A DNA stretch of 64,000 nt from NCBI RefSeq assembly GCF_000283155.1, contig NW_004454156.1, positions 41,009,641 to 41,073,640 of the forward strand, given 5' to 3'. Under the pieces are notes generated by a model that worked only from the letters and a program-made list of their open reading frames with translations, made no database searches and had not been told where the DNA came from. Positions 54,758-64,000 of the stretch are shown here, one piece after another. This DNA is from Ceratotherium simum simum (Eukaryota; Chordata; Mammalia; Perissodactyla; Rhinocerotidae). Position numbers and translations under genes: made by a program. Each line of letters begins with the position of its first letter. Position 1 is the first letter of the stretch.

Positions 54758-55739
54758 CTAATGATGCAAAAGCAGAAAAGTGGAAATAAATCAAGGTCCT
54801 ACTCATCAAACTCTAGGACAACTACACAACATGTTATAAACAGTGAATTTCAGAGTTGGCTTTCTTAATCCCAGATTATTATAGCTCTCGGGCTCTAACA
54901 GACAGCTTGGAGGTATTGCAAAACTGATTAGGAACTAATTCATTATCTACATAACACAAAGAAAAAATTCATGGAATTTCTATAGTTCAGTCCCACATCT
55001 GGAGGTTTGAAATATATATTAGCATATAGGAAAATAATCTCTATAATACAATAAAATGGAATGTTTACCTACTGATCTCTAAGTAAAACCACAATAAACA
55101 ATACAAATTATAGGAACTCAGAGTAAAATTGTGAAAGAACTTGTAAAAATAATTTGAAAACTCATTAACTATAAATTTTTTTAATAGACTGTTTTTTAAA
55201 CCAGTTATAGGTTCACAGAAAAACTGAGGGGAAGGCAGAGATTTCCCCTATGTGCCCTGCCCACACACATAACTACAAAAATTTTAAAAACAAACTATAA
55301 ATTCTGCTTTATTGTTTTAGGGATATATAATCAGGTAACAAACTATAAAAATCATAATTGTGTTTAAACTTTCTCAAAGAGGTATAAAATAAAAGAATCT
55401 ACACCAGGGCTTTCAACTGGGCTTCCATCTAACCCTACAATTCCATATAATATCACTAGAGATTCCTCAACAGATCATGACCGAAAAAAAGTCAACACTG
55501 TTTCATGAACTTCTTCCACTATGCAATACTAGCACTCAAAGTAATGCACAGTGACCAAGCAGTCTTGTTGGTAATTTCTTCAGAGGTCTTTCAGGCCCAT
55601 ATAGCAGCATGCAATAGGACCATGTTCATTCGGATGCGTTCATTCCTGGTTTCTGACCTGAGTTAGGGAAGGCCATTCACAAGTGGTGAGTGCTGTACAG
55701 CACCAGGGGAAGACGGGAGACTGCTATCAGCTATACTCC

Positions 55740-55885
55740 CTCAAAGGCTCTTCTAGCTTATATGACCTCATCTTAACTAATTACATCTGCAAAGAACCTA
55801 TTTCCAAATAAGGTCACATTCTGAAGTTCCATGTGGACAAGAATTTTGAGGGAAGATTATTCAACCCACTAAAGACCCTTTCTCT
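55740..55885 (+). repeat. Common dispersed repeat fragment
   Basis: Phrases 'gacctcatcttaactaatta', 'aaagaacctatttccaaata' and 'aggtcacattctgaagttcc' recur widely in mammalian genomes. I cannot name the family with confidence. Confidence 0.5.
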
Positions 55886-56138
55886 GAATCTTTTACTCAG
55901 CCAGAGAACTTCATTTTGAGAGAAAGAGCTTTGTTAGTGTAGTCTGATAAGTACACTCAAGACCAGATTTACTGATCTGCCCCAGCTGAAACCTAGATTT
56001 CTGTGAAGGAAAAATATCCTGAAATGAACAAAGAATACTTTGTGGAACGTTTCACCTTCTTACATGTTTGAGCAAGCCTTTTCTTATGTAACATGCCAAG
56101 GACAGAAATTCTCTAATTTCTGTTAAAAATGAAATCCA

Positions 56139-56449
56139 GGGGCTGGCCCAGTGGTGTAGTGGTGAAGTTCATGCACTATGCTTCAGTGGCACGGGGTTTG
56201 CAGGTTCCGATCCCGGGTGCAGACCTGCACACTGCTCATCAAGCCATGCTGTGGTGGCATCCCACATACAAAACAGAGGAAGACAGGCACAGATGGTAGC
56301 TCAGGGCTAATCTTCCTCAGCAAAAAGAAGAAGATTGGCAACAGATTTTAGCTCAGGAGCCAATTTCCTCACTCAAAAAAAAAAAAAAAAAAAAAAAAAA
56401 CTTGGGCACCTTCTCAAAATATACAAAAAAAAAAAAAAAAAAAAAAAAA
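56139..56449 (+). repeat. ERE1 SINE with two A-tails separated by a unique 24-bp segment
   Basis: Full ERE1 ('ggggctggcccagtggtgta', 'catcaagccatgctgtggtg', 'agatttttagctcaggagcc'-like tail) reaches a first long A-run, then 'cttgggcaccttctcaaaat' plus atac, then a second A-run of about 24. The duplication gaaatcca (56131 and 56450) lies outside the second A-run. Confidence 0.92.
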
Positions 56450-57099
56450 GAAATCCATGTGTGAAATTAAGTCTGACCCAGAATTGAGTATCTGTACAGC
56501 AAAAAACAAGCACAGGTTCCACAATGAGAGGTAAATTCAACATTCATTTTTACTTATAAAAACAACAATTTTAAGCACATAAACGTCCATAAAAGAGATG
56601 AAGAAACCTATATTGGAACCTGATTGTGTCCCTCAGTAAGAAAACATGTTTTCAAAATCTTGTATAATATTGCATCTTAAGTTATACTTTTATTCATATT
56701 GCTTTGGTTCATGGTTTTGGTAGCATTATTATTCAACACTGTCAATAAATTTTAATGTTGCAAATAACATTAATAAACAAATTACAACCTATATTTAGAT
56801 TAAATCTCCTAAGCCTACCTTTAAAACACTTAAATCCCATTTTGGCATAAACCAGTTATTTAACAGAAATTTATTTTGGCTTATGAGTTTAAAATGTCTG
56901 AAAATAAATTTCTCAAAGAAAGATAAGCTATGCTTAACTAATGTTTGCTGTGTTTTCAAGAAAAGTTGGCTAAAAAGTCATTTTTGGTTTTTACATAGGG
57001 GGAAAATACTCTTGACATACCCTATACTACATATTGCACCTTGTTAGAATTCTGTATAAAAGATATTTATAAAACGACTTTTAAACCTACATGGATAAA

Positions 57100-57124
57100 G
57101 TAAAAAAAAAAAAAAAAAAAAAAA
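57100..57124. repeat. Orphan poly-A tract
   Basis: About 24 A residues with no recognisable SINE or LINE body before them. Confidence 0.85.
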
Positions 57125-57179
57125 TTCAAGCAGGAAATTTTAATAGAGGAAAAACTCAAATTTCCTCCATCTATACCAG

Positions 57180-57412
57180 AGATCAGCAAACTTTGTGAAA
57201 ACAGATATTATTTTAGGCTTCATGACACATATGGTCTCTCTCACAATTACTCAACTCTGCCACTGTTGTGCAAAAGCAGCCATAGAAAATATGTAAATAA
57301 ATGGGTGTGGATGTGTTCCAGTAACACTTTATTTACAAAATCAGGAGACAGCTTGAGAGCCACAGAGGTGGCAGGCCATAGTTTGCAGACCCCTGATAGA
57401 CACTAATGACGT
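57180..57412 (+). repeat. hAT-type non-autonomous DNA transposon (MER family)
   Basis: 'gatcagcaaactttgtgaaa', 'attttaggcttcatgacaca', 'tactcaactctgccactgtt', 'gtgttccagtaacactttat' and a terminal 'gtttgcagacccctgata' match a common mammalian MER element with hAT-like ends. I am not certain of the exact name. Confidence 0.72.
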
Positions 57413-58073
57413 GCATTAGTGCAGATATTCTTTCTGAGCAGGGGAAACTTCACAAAAATAGCAGGTTAAAAATTCACAGCCAGACACAATAAGATGCTGA
57501 AAACTAACAAGGAAAAATCTTAAAAGCAACCAGAGAAAAAGGATACATTACTTAAGGAAAGTAATAATTACAATAAAAGCACATTTATCATTAAAAACCA
57601 TGGGGTTCACTAGGAAGTGGACCATTTTTTAAGTACTGAAAAAAGAAATTCTATATCCGACAAAAATATCTATCAGGAATGAAGGTAAATTAAGACATTC
57701 TCAGTTGAAGGCATACTAAAAGGAAATTTTGCCAGCAAAGCTGCTCAAAAATAACTATAAAGGAAGTTCATCAAACAGAAGGAAAACGGTTTCAGAAGTA
57801 AACTTAGAATATCAGCAATGAGGGAAGAGCCAAAGAAATGGTAAATATCTGGGTAAATACAAACAATGATTTTTTGCCTCAGTCTTTAAAATATATTTGA
57901 CAACTATAAGCAAAAATTATTACTTAGTCTCACGAGGTTTTCAATGTATACAGATGTAACAAATAAGTCAACTATAACTTAAAAGAGGGGAAGGCACAAT
58001 AAGGTGGAAAGGTTTCTACATTCCACTTAAAGTGGTAAAATACTGATTCTAAATAGATGGTGAAAACTATGTA

Positions 58074-58669
58074 CACTCATCCGTAGGTATCCCCAGGGAA
58101 CTGATGCCAAGCTCCCCCATGGATACCAAGACCCAAAAATGCTCAAGCCCCTCACATAAAATGATGTAGTATTTGGGGCCAGCCCGGTGGCATAGTGGTT
58201 AAGTTCGGGGCTCTCCACTTCAGCAGCCCAGGTTCACAGGTTCAGATCCCAGGCGCAGACCTACACCACTCATGAAGCCATGCTGTAGTGGCGACCCACA
58301 TACAAAATAGAGGAAGACTGGCACAGATGTTAGCTCAGTGCCAATCTTCCTCAAGCAAAAAAAGAAGATTGGCAACAGATGTTAGCTCAGGGCCAATCTT
58401 TCTCATCAAAAAGAGAAAAAAAAGTGATGCAGTATTTGCATATAACCTACAAACATCCTCCGATGTACTTTCAATCATCTCTTGGTTACTTATAATACCT
58501 AATACAATGTAAATGCTATGTAAACAGTTGTTAAATTGTACTGTTTAGAGAATAATGACAAGAAAAAAAGTCTGTAAATGTTCAGGAAAGACACAACGAT
58601 CACAGGCCTTTTGAGCTGCAGTTAATTGAATCCATGGATACAGAACTCTTGGATACAGAGGGGCAACTG
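58074..58669 (+). mobile_element. MER2-like Tigger DNA transposon inside the L1
   Basis: Ends cactcatccgtaggtatcc and (reverse complement) cagttgcccctctgtatcc form terminal inverted repeats beside TA target duplications (58072-58073; 58670-58671). Internal text 'gtatttgcatataacctaca', 'atgtaaatgctatgtaaaca' and 'gaataatgacaagaaaaaaa' matches MER2. Split by an ERE1. Confidence 0.85.
58176..58424 (+). repeat. ERE1 SINE inside MER2 inside L1
   Basis: 'ggggccagcccggtggcata', 'catgaagccatgctgtagtg', 'agatgttagctcagggccaa'. Duplication tgatgtagtatttg at 58162-58175 with a one-mismatch copy at 58425-58438. Third nesting level. Confidence 0.94.
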
Positions 58670-58861
58670 TATATTGTAATCCATCAAGTAACTACAAAAA
58701 ATATATACAAACAATTATAGTCAAAAATAACAGATAAGTTAAAACAAAACTTAAAAAAAATCAAATATCCAGAAAAAGAAAAAAATAGAGGAAAAAAAGA
58801 AAGAATAAAATTGAATACCTAAATGAAAATATAAACAATTACATTAAATATAAATGGCCTA

Positions 58862-59116
58862 GGGGGCTGGACCGGTGGCGCAAGCAGTTAAGTGCGTGCG
58901 CTCCGCTGTGGCGGCCCGGGGTTCACAGGTTCAGATCCCAGGCGCGCGCCCGACATACCACTTGTTAAGCCATGCTGTGGCGGCATCCCATATAAAGTAG
59001 AGGAAGATGGGCACGGATGTTAGCTCAGGGCCAATCTTCCTCAAGAAAAAAGGGGACGCTTGGCATCAGATGTTAGCTCAGGGCTAGTCCTCCTCACACA
59101 CACACACACACAATAT

Positions 59117-59156
<40 letters not shown>
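58862..59156 (+). repeat. ERE1 SINE with CA/TA microsatellite tail
   Basis: 'gggggctggaccggtggcgc', 'cttgttaagccatgctgtgg', 'gtagaggaagatgggcacgg' followed by (CA)n then (TA)n. Duplication ataaatggccta at 58850-58861 and 59157-59168 restores the L1 reading 'taaatggcctaaac'. Confidence 0.94.
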
Positions 59157-59162
<6 letters not shown>

Positions 59163-59273
59163 GGCCTAAACATGCCAATTAAAACACAGATTGTCTGAAT
59201 GAATTTAAACACACACACAATCCGATTCTATGATATCTACAAGAAACTTTTGCCCTTCTCAAAGGTTAAAAGT

Positions 59274-59527
59274 TGGGGGTAGGTCCGGTGACATAGTGGT
59301 TGAGTTTGCTTGCTCCGCTCCGGCAGCCTGGGGTTCATAGGTTCAAATCCCAGGCGTGGACCTACGCACTGCTTATCAAGCAATGCTGTGGCAGGCATCC
59401 CACATAAAATAGAGGAAGATGGGCATGGATGTTAGCCCAGGGTCAATCTTCCTCAGCAAAAAGAGGAGGACTGGCAACAGAGGTTAGCTCAGGGCTAATC
59501 TTCCTAACAACAACAACAAAAGAATTA
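59274..59527 (+). repeat. ERE1 SINE with 13-bp TSD inside L1
   Basis: 'ggtaggtccggtgacatagt', 'ttatcaagcaatgctgtggc', 'agcaaaaagaggaggactgg', (AAC)n tail. Duplication aaaggttaaaagt at 59261-59273 and 59528-59540. Confidence 0.95.
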
Positions 59528-60810
59528 AAAGGTTAAAAGTAAAAGGATGGGGAAAAAAAGATATATTATGCAAATGTGAATCAACGAAAGATGGAGTGGC
59601 TACATTTATATCAGACAAAGATCAAAGAAAATTACCAGGGACAAATGAGGACATTAAATGACAAAACAGTCAATTGAGGAAAAGAAGAAAAAGCAATCCT
59701 AAATATATATACACCTAACATAACTTCAAAATACATAAACCAAAAACTAACAGAACTGAAAGGAGAAATAGGCATCCGTAATTATAGTGGAGACTTCAAC
59801 ACTCCTCTCTCAATAACTGATAGCACTAGTAGATAGAAAACCAGCAAAGACATAGAGAAACAACTATACCATCAACCAATGACATTTATAGAATATTCCA
59901 CCTATCAATAGTAGAATACACATTCTTTTCAAGTGCACATGGACCATTCATCAAGACAGATCATAGCCTCGGTCATAAAATAGATCTTAATAAATATAAA
60001 AAAAGTAAAATTAAAAGTATGTCTCTGACCACAATGGATTTAAGTAGAAATCAATAACAGAAATATAATAGGAAACTTCTAACTACTTGGAAATTAAACA
60101 ACATACTTCTAAATAATCCATAGGTCAATGAAGAAGTCTCAAGTAATTCAGAAAATATTTTTAATTGAATGAAAATGAAAAGATAATATCAAAATGTGTC
60201 ATATGCAGCTAAAGCAGTCCTTAGAGCGAAATTTATAGGAATTAAATGCTTATCTTGGGGTAGGGAAGAAAGTGTGAAATCAATAAAAGGAAAGAAATAA
60301 TAAATAGCAAAAATCAATGAAAGTGAAAATAGAAAAATAAGAGACATTCAATACAAGCAAAAAATAGTTCTTTTAAAAAAATCAATGAAATTCATCAATC
60401 TCTAGCAAGACTGGCAAAGAAAAAAAGAAATAAATTACCAATAATATAAGGAATGCAAAAGGAGATCAACTATAGATGCTGCAGACATTAAAAGATAATG
60501 AAAATGAAAATACTACGAACAACTCTATGAACATAAATTTGACAACTTAGGTTGTCAAAATAAATTTGACACTACAGAAGTTAAAAAGGAAACTGAGGAA
60601 TAAGACAATAGATTTATACACATAAACTTGAAAATACAGATGAAATGTACCTTGAAAAGCACAAAAACTACCAAAACATCCAAAATGAAACAGACAATCT
60701 GAATTAAGGAAATTAAATTCATAGTTAAAAACCTTCCAAAGAAACCTCCAGCCTACTGGATTTCACTGGAGAATTCTATCAAACATTTAGGTAAGAAATA
60801 ACATCAATTC

Positions 60811-61008
60811 GGGGCCAGCCCCATGGCACAGTGGTTAAGTTCGGCATGCTCTGCTTCGGCGGTCTGGGTTCACAAGTTCAGATCCCAGGTACGGACCTAT
60901 ACCAATCATCAGCCATGCTGTGGCAGCGACACACATATGAAATAGAGGAAGACTGGCACAGATGTTAGTTAGCTCAGGGCAGATCTTCCTCAGCAGGCGG
61001 GGGGGAGA
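60811..61008 (+). repeat. ERE1-type SINE with a G-rich tail
   Basis: 'ggggccagccccatggcaca', 'catcagccatgctgtggcag', 'ttagctcagggcagatcttc', then 'cagcaggcgggggggaga' instead of an A-tail. Duplication aacatcaattc at 60800-60810 with a one-mismatch copy at 61009-61019. Confidence 0.92.
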
Positions 61009-61132
61009 ACACCAATTCTACACAATCTCTTCCAGGAAACTGAAGATAGAACACTTTCAAACTCATTTTATGAGGCCAGCATTAAGCTGATACCAAAACT
61101 AGAAAAAGATAGTACAAGAAAAGAAAACTACA

Positions 61133-61346
61133 GGGCCGGCCCCGTGGCTTGGCGGTTAACTGCGCGCACTCTGCTGCTGGCGGCCCGGTGTTCGGATCCT
61201 GGGCGCGCACCGACGCGTCGCTTCTCCGGTGAGGCCGCATCCCACATACAGCAACTAAGAGGGATGTGCAGCTATGACATACAACTATCTACTGGGGCTT
61301 TGGGGGAAAAAATAAATAAATAAAAATTATTTAAAAAAAAAAGAAA
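61133..61346 (+). repeat. ERE2 SINE with perfect 17-bp TSD
   Basis: 'gggccggccccgtggcttgg', 'tctgctgctggcggcccggt', 'cagcaactaagagggatgtg', 'tactggggctttggggg', (AAAT)n tail. Identical flanks aagaaaagaaaactaca at 61116-61132 and 61347-61363. Probably one of the youngest insertions here. Confidence 0.96.
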
Positions 61347-61909
61347 AAGAAAAGAAAACTACATACCATTATCTCTCACGCAGATTGATGCAAAAAAAAT
61401 AAAAGCAAATGGTATTTAGCAATATATAAAAATAATTATACACCAGGACCAAGTAGGGTTGTCCCAGGAATGAAAACTGGTTCAATATTCAAAAGCGTAA
61501 GCTACCATATTAATAGCTTAAAGAAGAAAAACTACACGATCAGGTCAGCAGATGCATTTGGCAAAATACAACATCCTTTCATGATTTAAAAAAAAACTTT
61601 CAGCAAATTAAAAATAAAAAGGAATTTCCTCAACCTGATAAAAGATAGTTACAAAAATCCTACCACTATCAACATACTTAATAATGAAAAACTGAATACT
61701 TCCCCCTAACATCAGGAACAAGGATGTACACTCTCACCACTCCTATCCAATATCATACTGGAAGATCTAGGTACTTCAATAAGAATGAATATTTAAAATC
61801 CATACAGATTAGAAAGGCAGAAATAAACCTGTCCCTATTCACAGACAACATGATTACCTATATAAAAAATCCCAAGGAATATAAAACAAAAACAAAACTC
61901 CTAGAGTTA

Positions 61910-62738
61910 AGTGGCCATTTGTATACCTTCTTTGGAGATTCAAGTCCTTTGCTCATTCTTTAATCAGGTTGTTTGTTTTTTGTTGTTGTTGAGTTGTAGA
62001 AGTTCACTATACATTCTGGATATTAATTCTCTCTATATATCTAGACATGTGATTTGAAAATATTTTCTCCAATTTGTGGTTTGCGTTTTTACTCTGTTGA
62101 TAGTGTCCTTCCAACCGACAAAAGTTTTTCATTTTGATGAAGTCCAATTTGTCTATTTTTTCTTCAGCTGCCTGTGCCTTTGGTGTCAATATCCAAGAAA
62201 TCACTGCCAAATCCAATGTCATGAAGTTTTTCCCCTTTGTTTTCTTCTAAGAGCTTTATACTTGTAGCTCTTATGCTTAAGTCTTTGATTCATTTTGAGT
62301 TAATTTTTGTATATGGTGTTAGGTAAGGATCCAACTTCAATCTTTTGCATGTGGATATCCAGTTTTCTCAGCACCATTTCTTGAAGAGCTTGTCCTTTCC
62401 CCCATTGAATGGTCTTGGCCTCCCTGTTGAAAATCATTTGATTTTCATGTGAGGGCTTACTTCTGTGCTCTCTATTCCATCCACCTTTATGTCTATCTAT
62501 GCCAGTACCACATTGTTTTGATTACAGTAGCACTATAGTAAGTTTTGAAATCAGGAAATGTGAGTCCTCCAGCTTTGTTCTTTTTCAAGAATGCTTTAGC
62601 TATTTGAAGTCCCTTGAGATTTCATATGAATTTTAGGAGGGACTTTTCTATTTCTGCAAAAAACATCACTGGGATTTTGATAGGGATTGCACTGAATCAG
62701 TACATCACTTCGGGTAGTATTAATTTCTTAACAATACA
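61910..62738 (-). repeat. Inverted L1 ORF2 segment inside a forward L1
   Basis: Read on the minus strand this gives late ORF2 text ('gattcagtgcaatccctatc', 'aactggatatccacatgcaa', 'aattaactcaaaatgaatca', 'gaagtttttcattttgatga' in reverse). Forward L1 text stops near 61905 and resumes as forward 3' sequence at about 62740. Confidence 0.82.
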
Positions 62739-64000
62739 CAGACAATACCAAGAGCTGACAAGGATGCAGAGCAAGTGGAACACATACATTTCTAATGGAA
62801 ATGCATAATGGTACAGCCACACTGGTTTGACAGTTTCTTATAAAGTTAAACATACCAAATGGCCCTGTAATCTCACTTCTACATATTTACCCTAGAGACA
62901 TAAAACCTTATATTCACACAAAAATCTGTACTTGGATGTTTATAGTAGCTCTATTCATAATCACCAAAAGCTGAAAACATCCAAATGTCCTTCAAAGAGT
63001 GACTGGCTAAACAAATGGTGATTTATCCATATGATGGACTACTATTCAGCAATAAAAAGGAATGAACTACTAATACATGCAAAAAAAAATGGAGTGAACC
63101 TCAAAGGCATTACGCTAAGTACAAGAATTCAGTACCAAAAAGTTACATACTTCAGGATTCCATTTCTATGCCATTCTAGAAAAGACAAAACTAACAGTAC
63201 AGAGAACAGATGAGTGATTGCCAAAGGTCGGTGGTGGTGACTCCAAAGGGAAACCACAGGGGAATTTTTTCAGGTGTTGAAAGTTCTGTGTCCTGATTGT
63301 GGTGGTGGTTACATGAACCTATGCATGTATTACTAGTACACATACAAAAGAGGACATAGCTATTAAATAAATTTATTTTTAAATGATATTATAAAAGAAT
63401 AAAGACATGGGAAAATATTTACAATACACTATTAACTAAGTAAAGAGAGGAGGAGGAAATAGTTCATAACATATCATTACAACTCAAATTCTATAAAAAT
63501 ATATTAAACAATAGAAAAAAGCAAAAAGAAACTGTTAACACACCAAAATGCTAACAATGGCCATCTCTAGGTAATGAAATCATAGGTGACTACTCTTTTC
63601 CTTAGTCTGACATCCTATAATAAGGTAAGTCACTTTTAAAATGGAAATTCTTAAAGGAAAATTTAAAGGAATAATATTTTTCAATTCAGTTATTAATTCT
63701 ATTTTTTTAAATCAGTTATCAATTCTAATACCCACTTTAAGAAATAGTCAACTCTTTATCAATGTACTATCCATATGCATCCCTACAAAACTTGCAAAAA
63801 TAGTATCAAAAATATATTATCTTTGCAAACTGACATAACACACTGTAAAATTCACTTCCACTGAGACAACATCAAACTTCAATACTTAAAATAGTCTACT
63901 ATAATGTACCACATACAATCATCATTCAAAGTCAATAAAGAGGGTGCAAAATTAATGTTAGATTCTTACAAAGATTTTAAAATATAATTAAAGTAACCAA

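Larger units (their letters stand above)
57450..63400 (+). mobile_element. Old L1 LINE, about 4.4 kb, nested with six insertions and an inverted segment
   Basis: From left to right: inter-ORF sequence ('ggaatgaaggtaaattaaga', 'gcaaagctgctcaaaaataa', 57470-58070), ORF2 5' and middle text ('ggagacttcaacactcctct', 'tagaaatcaataacagaaat', 'ttagagcgaaatttatagga', 58670-61905), an ORF2 segment in reverse (61910-62738), and a forward 3' UTR ('gctctattcataatcaccaa', 'ggactactattcagcaataa', 'gattgtggtggtggttacat', to about 63400). Insertions: a MER2-like transposon carrying one ERE, plus four further EREs. Many stops; non-functional. Confidence 0.85.
52149..64000 (-). other. BIRC6 intron 1 (partial, at least 11.85 kb)
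   Basis: Everything right of exon 2. No exon with an initiator Met and no CpG island was seen, so exon 1 and the promoter lie outside. Almost all recognisable content is transposable elements. About 52680-53260, 54790-55390 and 56450-57100 show no clear family; 55180-55280 has faint LINE text. Confidence 0.85.

Noticed and set aside
57100..57124. Tail of a processed pseudogene
   Set aside because: No cDNA-like sequence or target duplication was recognised upstream of the poly-A tract.
61910..62738. Twin-priming explanation for the L1 inversion
   Set aside because: Twin priming would leave the inverted part at the 5' end of the element; here forward L1 sequence lies on both sides.
1..64000. 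CRISPR array or bacterial-type operon
   Set aside because: No regularly spaced identical repeats; spliced mammalian gene structure throughout.
63400..64000. BIRC6 promoter or exon 1 at the right edge
   Set aside because: The right edge is AT-rich with no CpG-dense segment and no frame encoding an N-terminus that could join exon 2 in phase.

Overview
The window is vertebrate nuclear DNA: short exons with GT-AG splice sites, long AT-rich introns and dense interspersed repeats. About two dozen tRNA-derived SINEs of the equine repetitive element (ERE) type, several with intact target-site duplications, point to an odd-toed ungulate. Horse (Equus) is the most likely source, but rhinoceros or tapir cannot be excluded from this sequence alone.

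There is one protein-coding gene, on the minus strand and running right to left: BIRC6 (BRUCE/Apollon), the giant inhibitor-of-apoptosis protein with an N-terminal BIR domain and a C-terminal ubiquitin-conjugating domain. Twenty-one consecutive internal exons (numbered 2-22, assuming a single upstream exon 1) are intact between 52148 and 2541. They sum to 4293 nt (about 1431 codons), all splice phases match, and there is no internal stop. They cover most of the N-terminal WD40-like region, the BIR zinc domain (split over exons 5-7), a large 1395-bp internal exon 10, and the first part of the long scaffold. Exon 1 with the promoter lies beyond the right edge. The remaining exons, including the UBC domain, lie beyond the left edge.

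Layout: 1-2540 is intron 22. 2541-16677 is exon-dense (exons 22-11) with few repeats. 16678-21951 is intron 10, holding old L1 pieces and an ERE. 21952-23346 is exon 10. 23347-52148 carries exons 9-2 in long introns, with ERE insertions, MIRs, a decayed class III (ERVL-like) retroviral pol remnant at about 43.2-46.7 kb, and LTR fragments. 52149-64000 is part of intron 1. It contains an inverted pair of related solo LTRs, a Tigger-type transposon, and an old L1 at about 57.45-63.4 kb invaded by a MER2-like transposon and five EREs, with one internal segment inverted.

I found no CRISPR array, tRNA/rRNA gene, second gene or previously undescribed biological system. The unusual content is in repeat architecture: the L1 with an inverted internal segment, two EREs stacked on one target site, EREs with two A-tails separated by unique sequence, inverted related LTRs, and a strong strand bias of ERE insertions against the gene.
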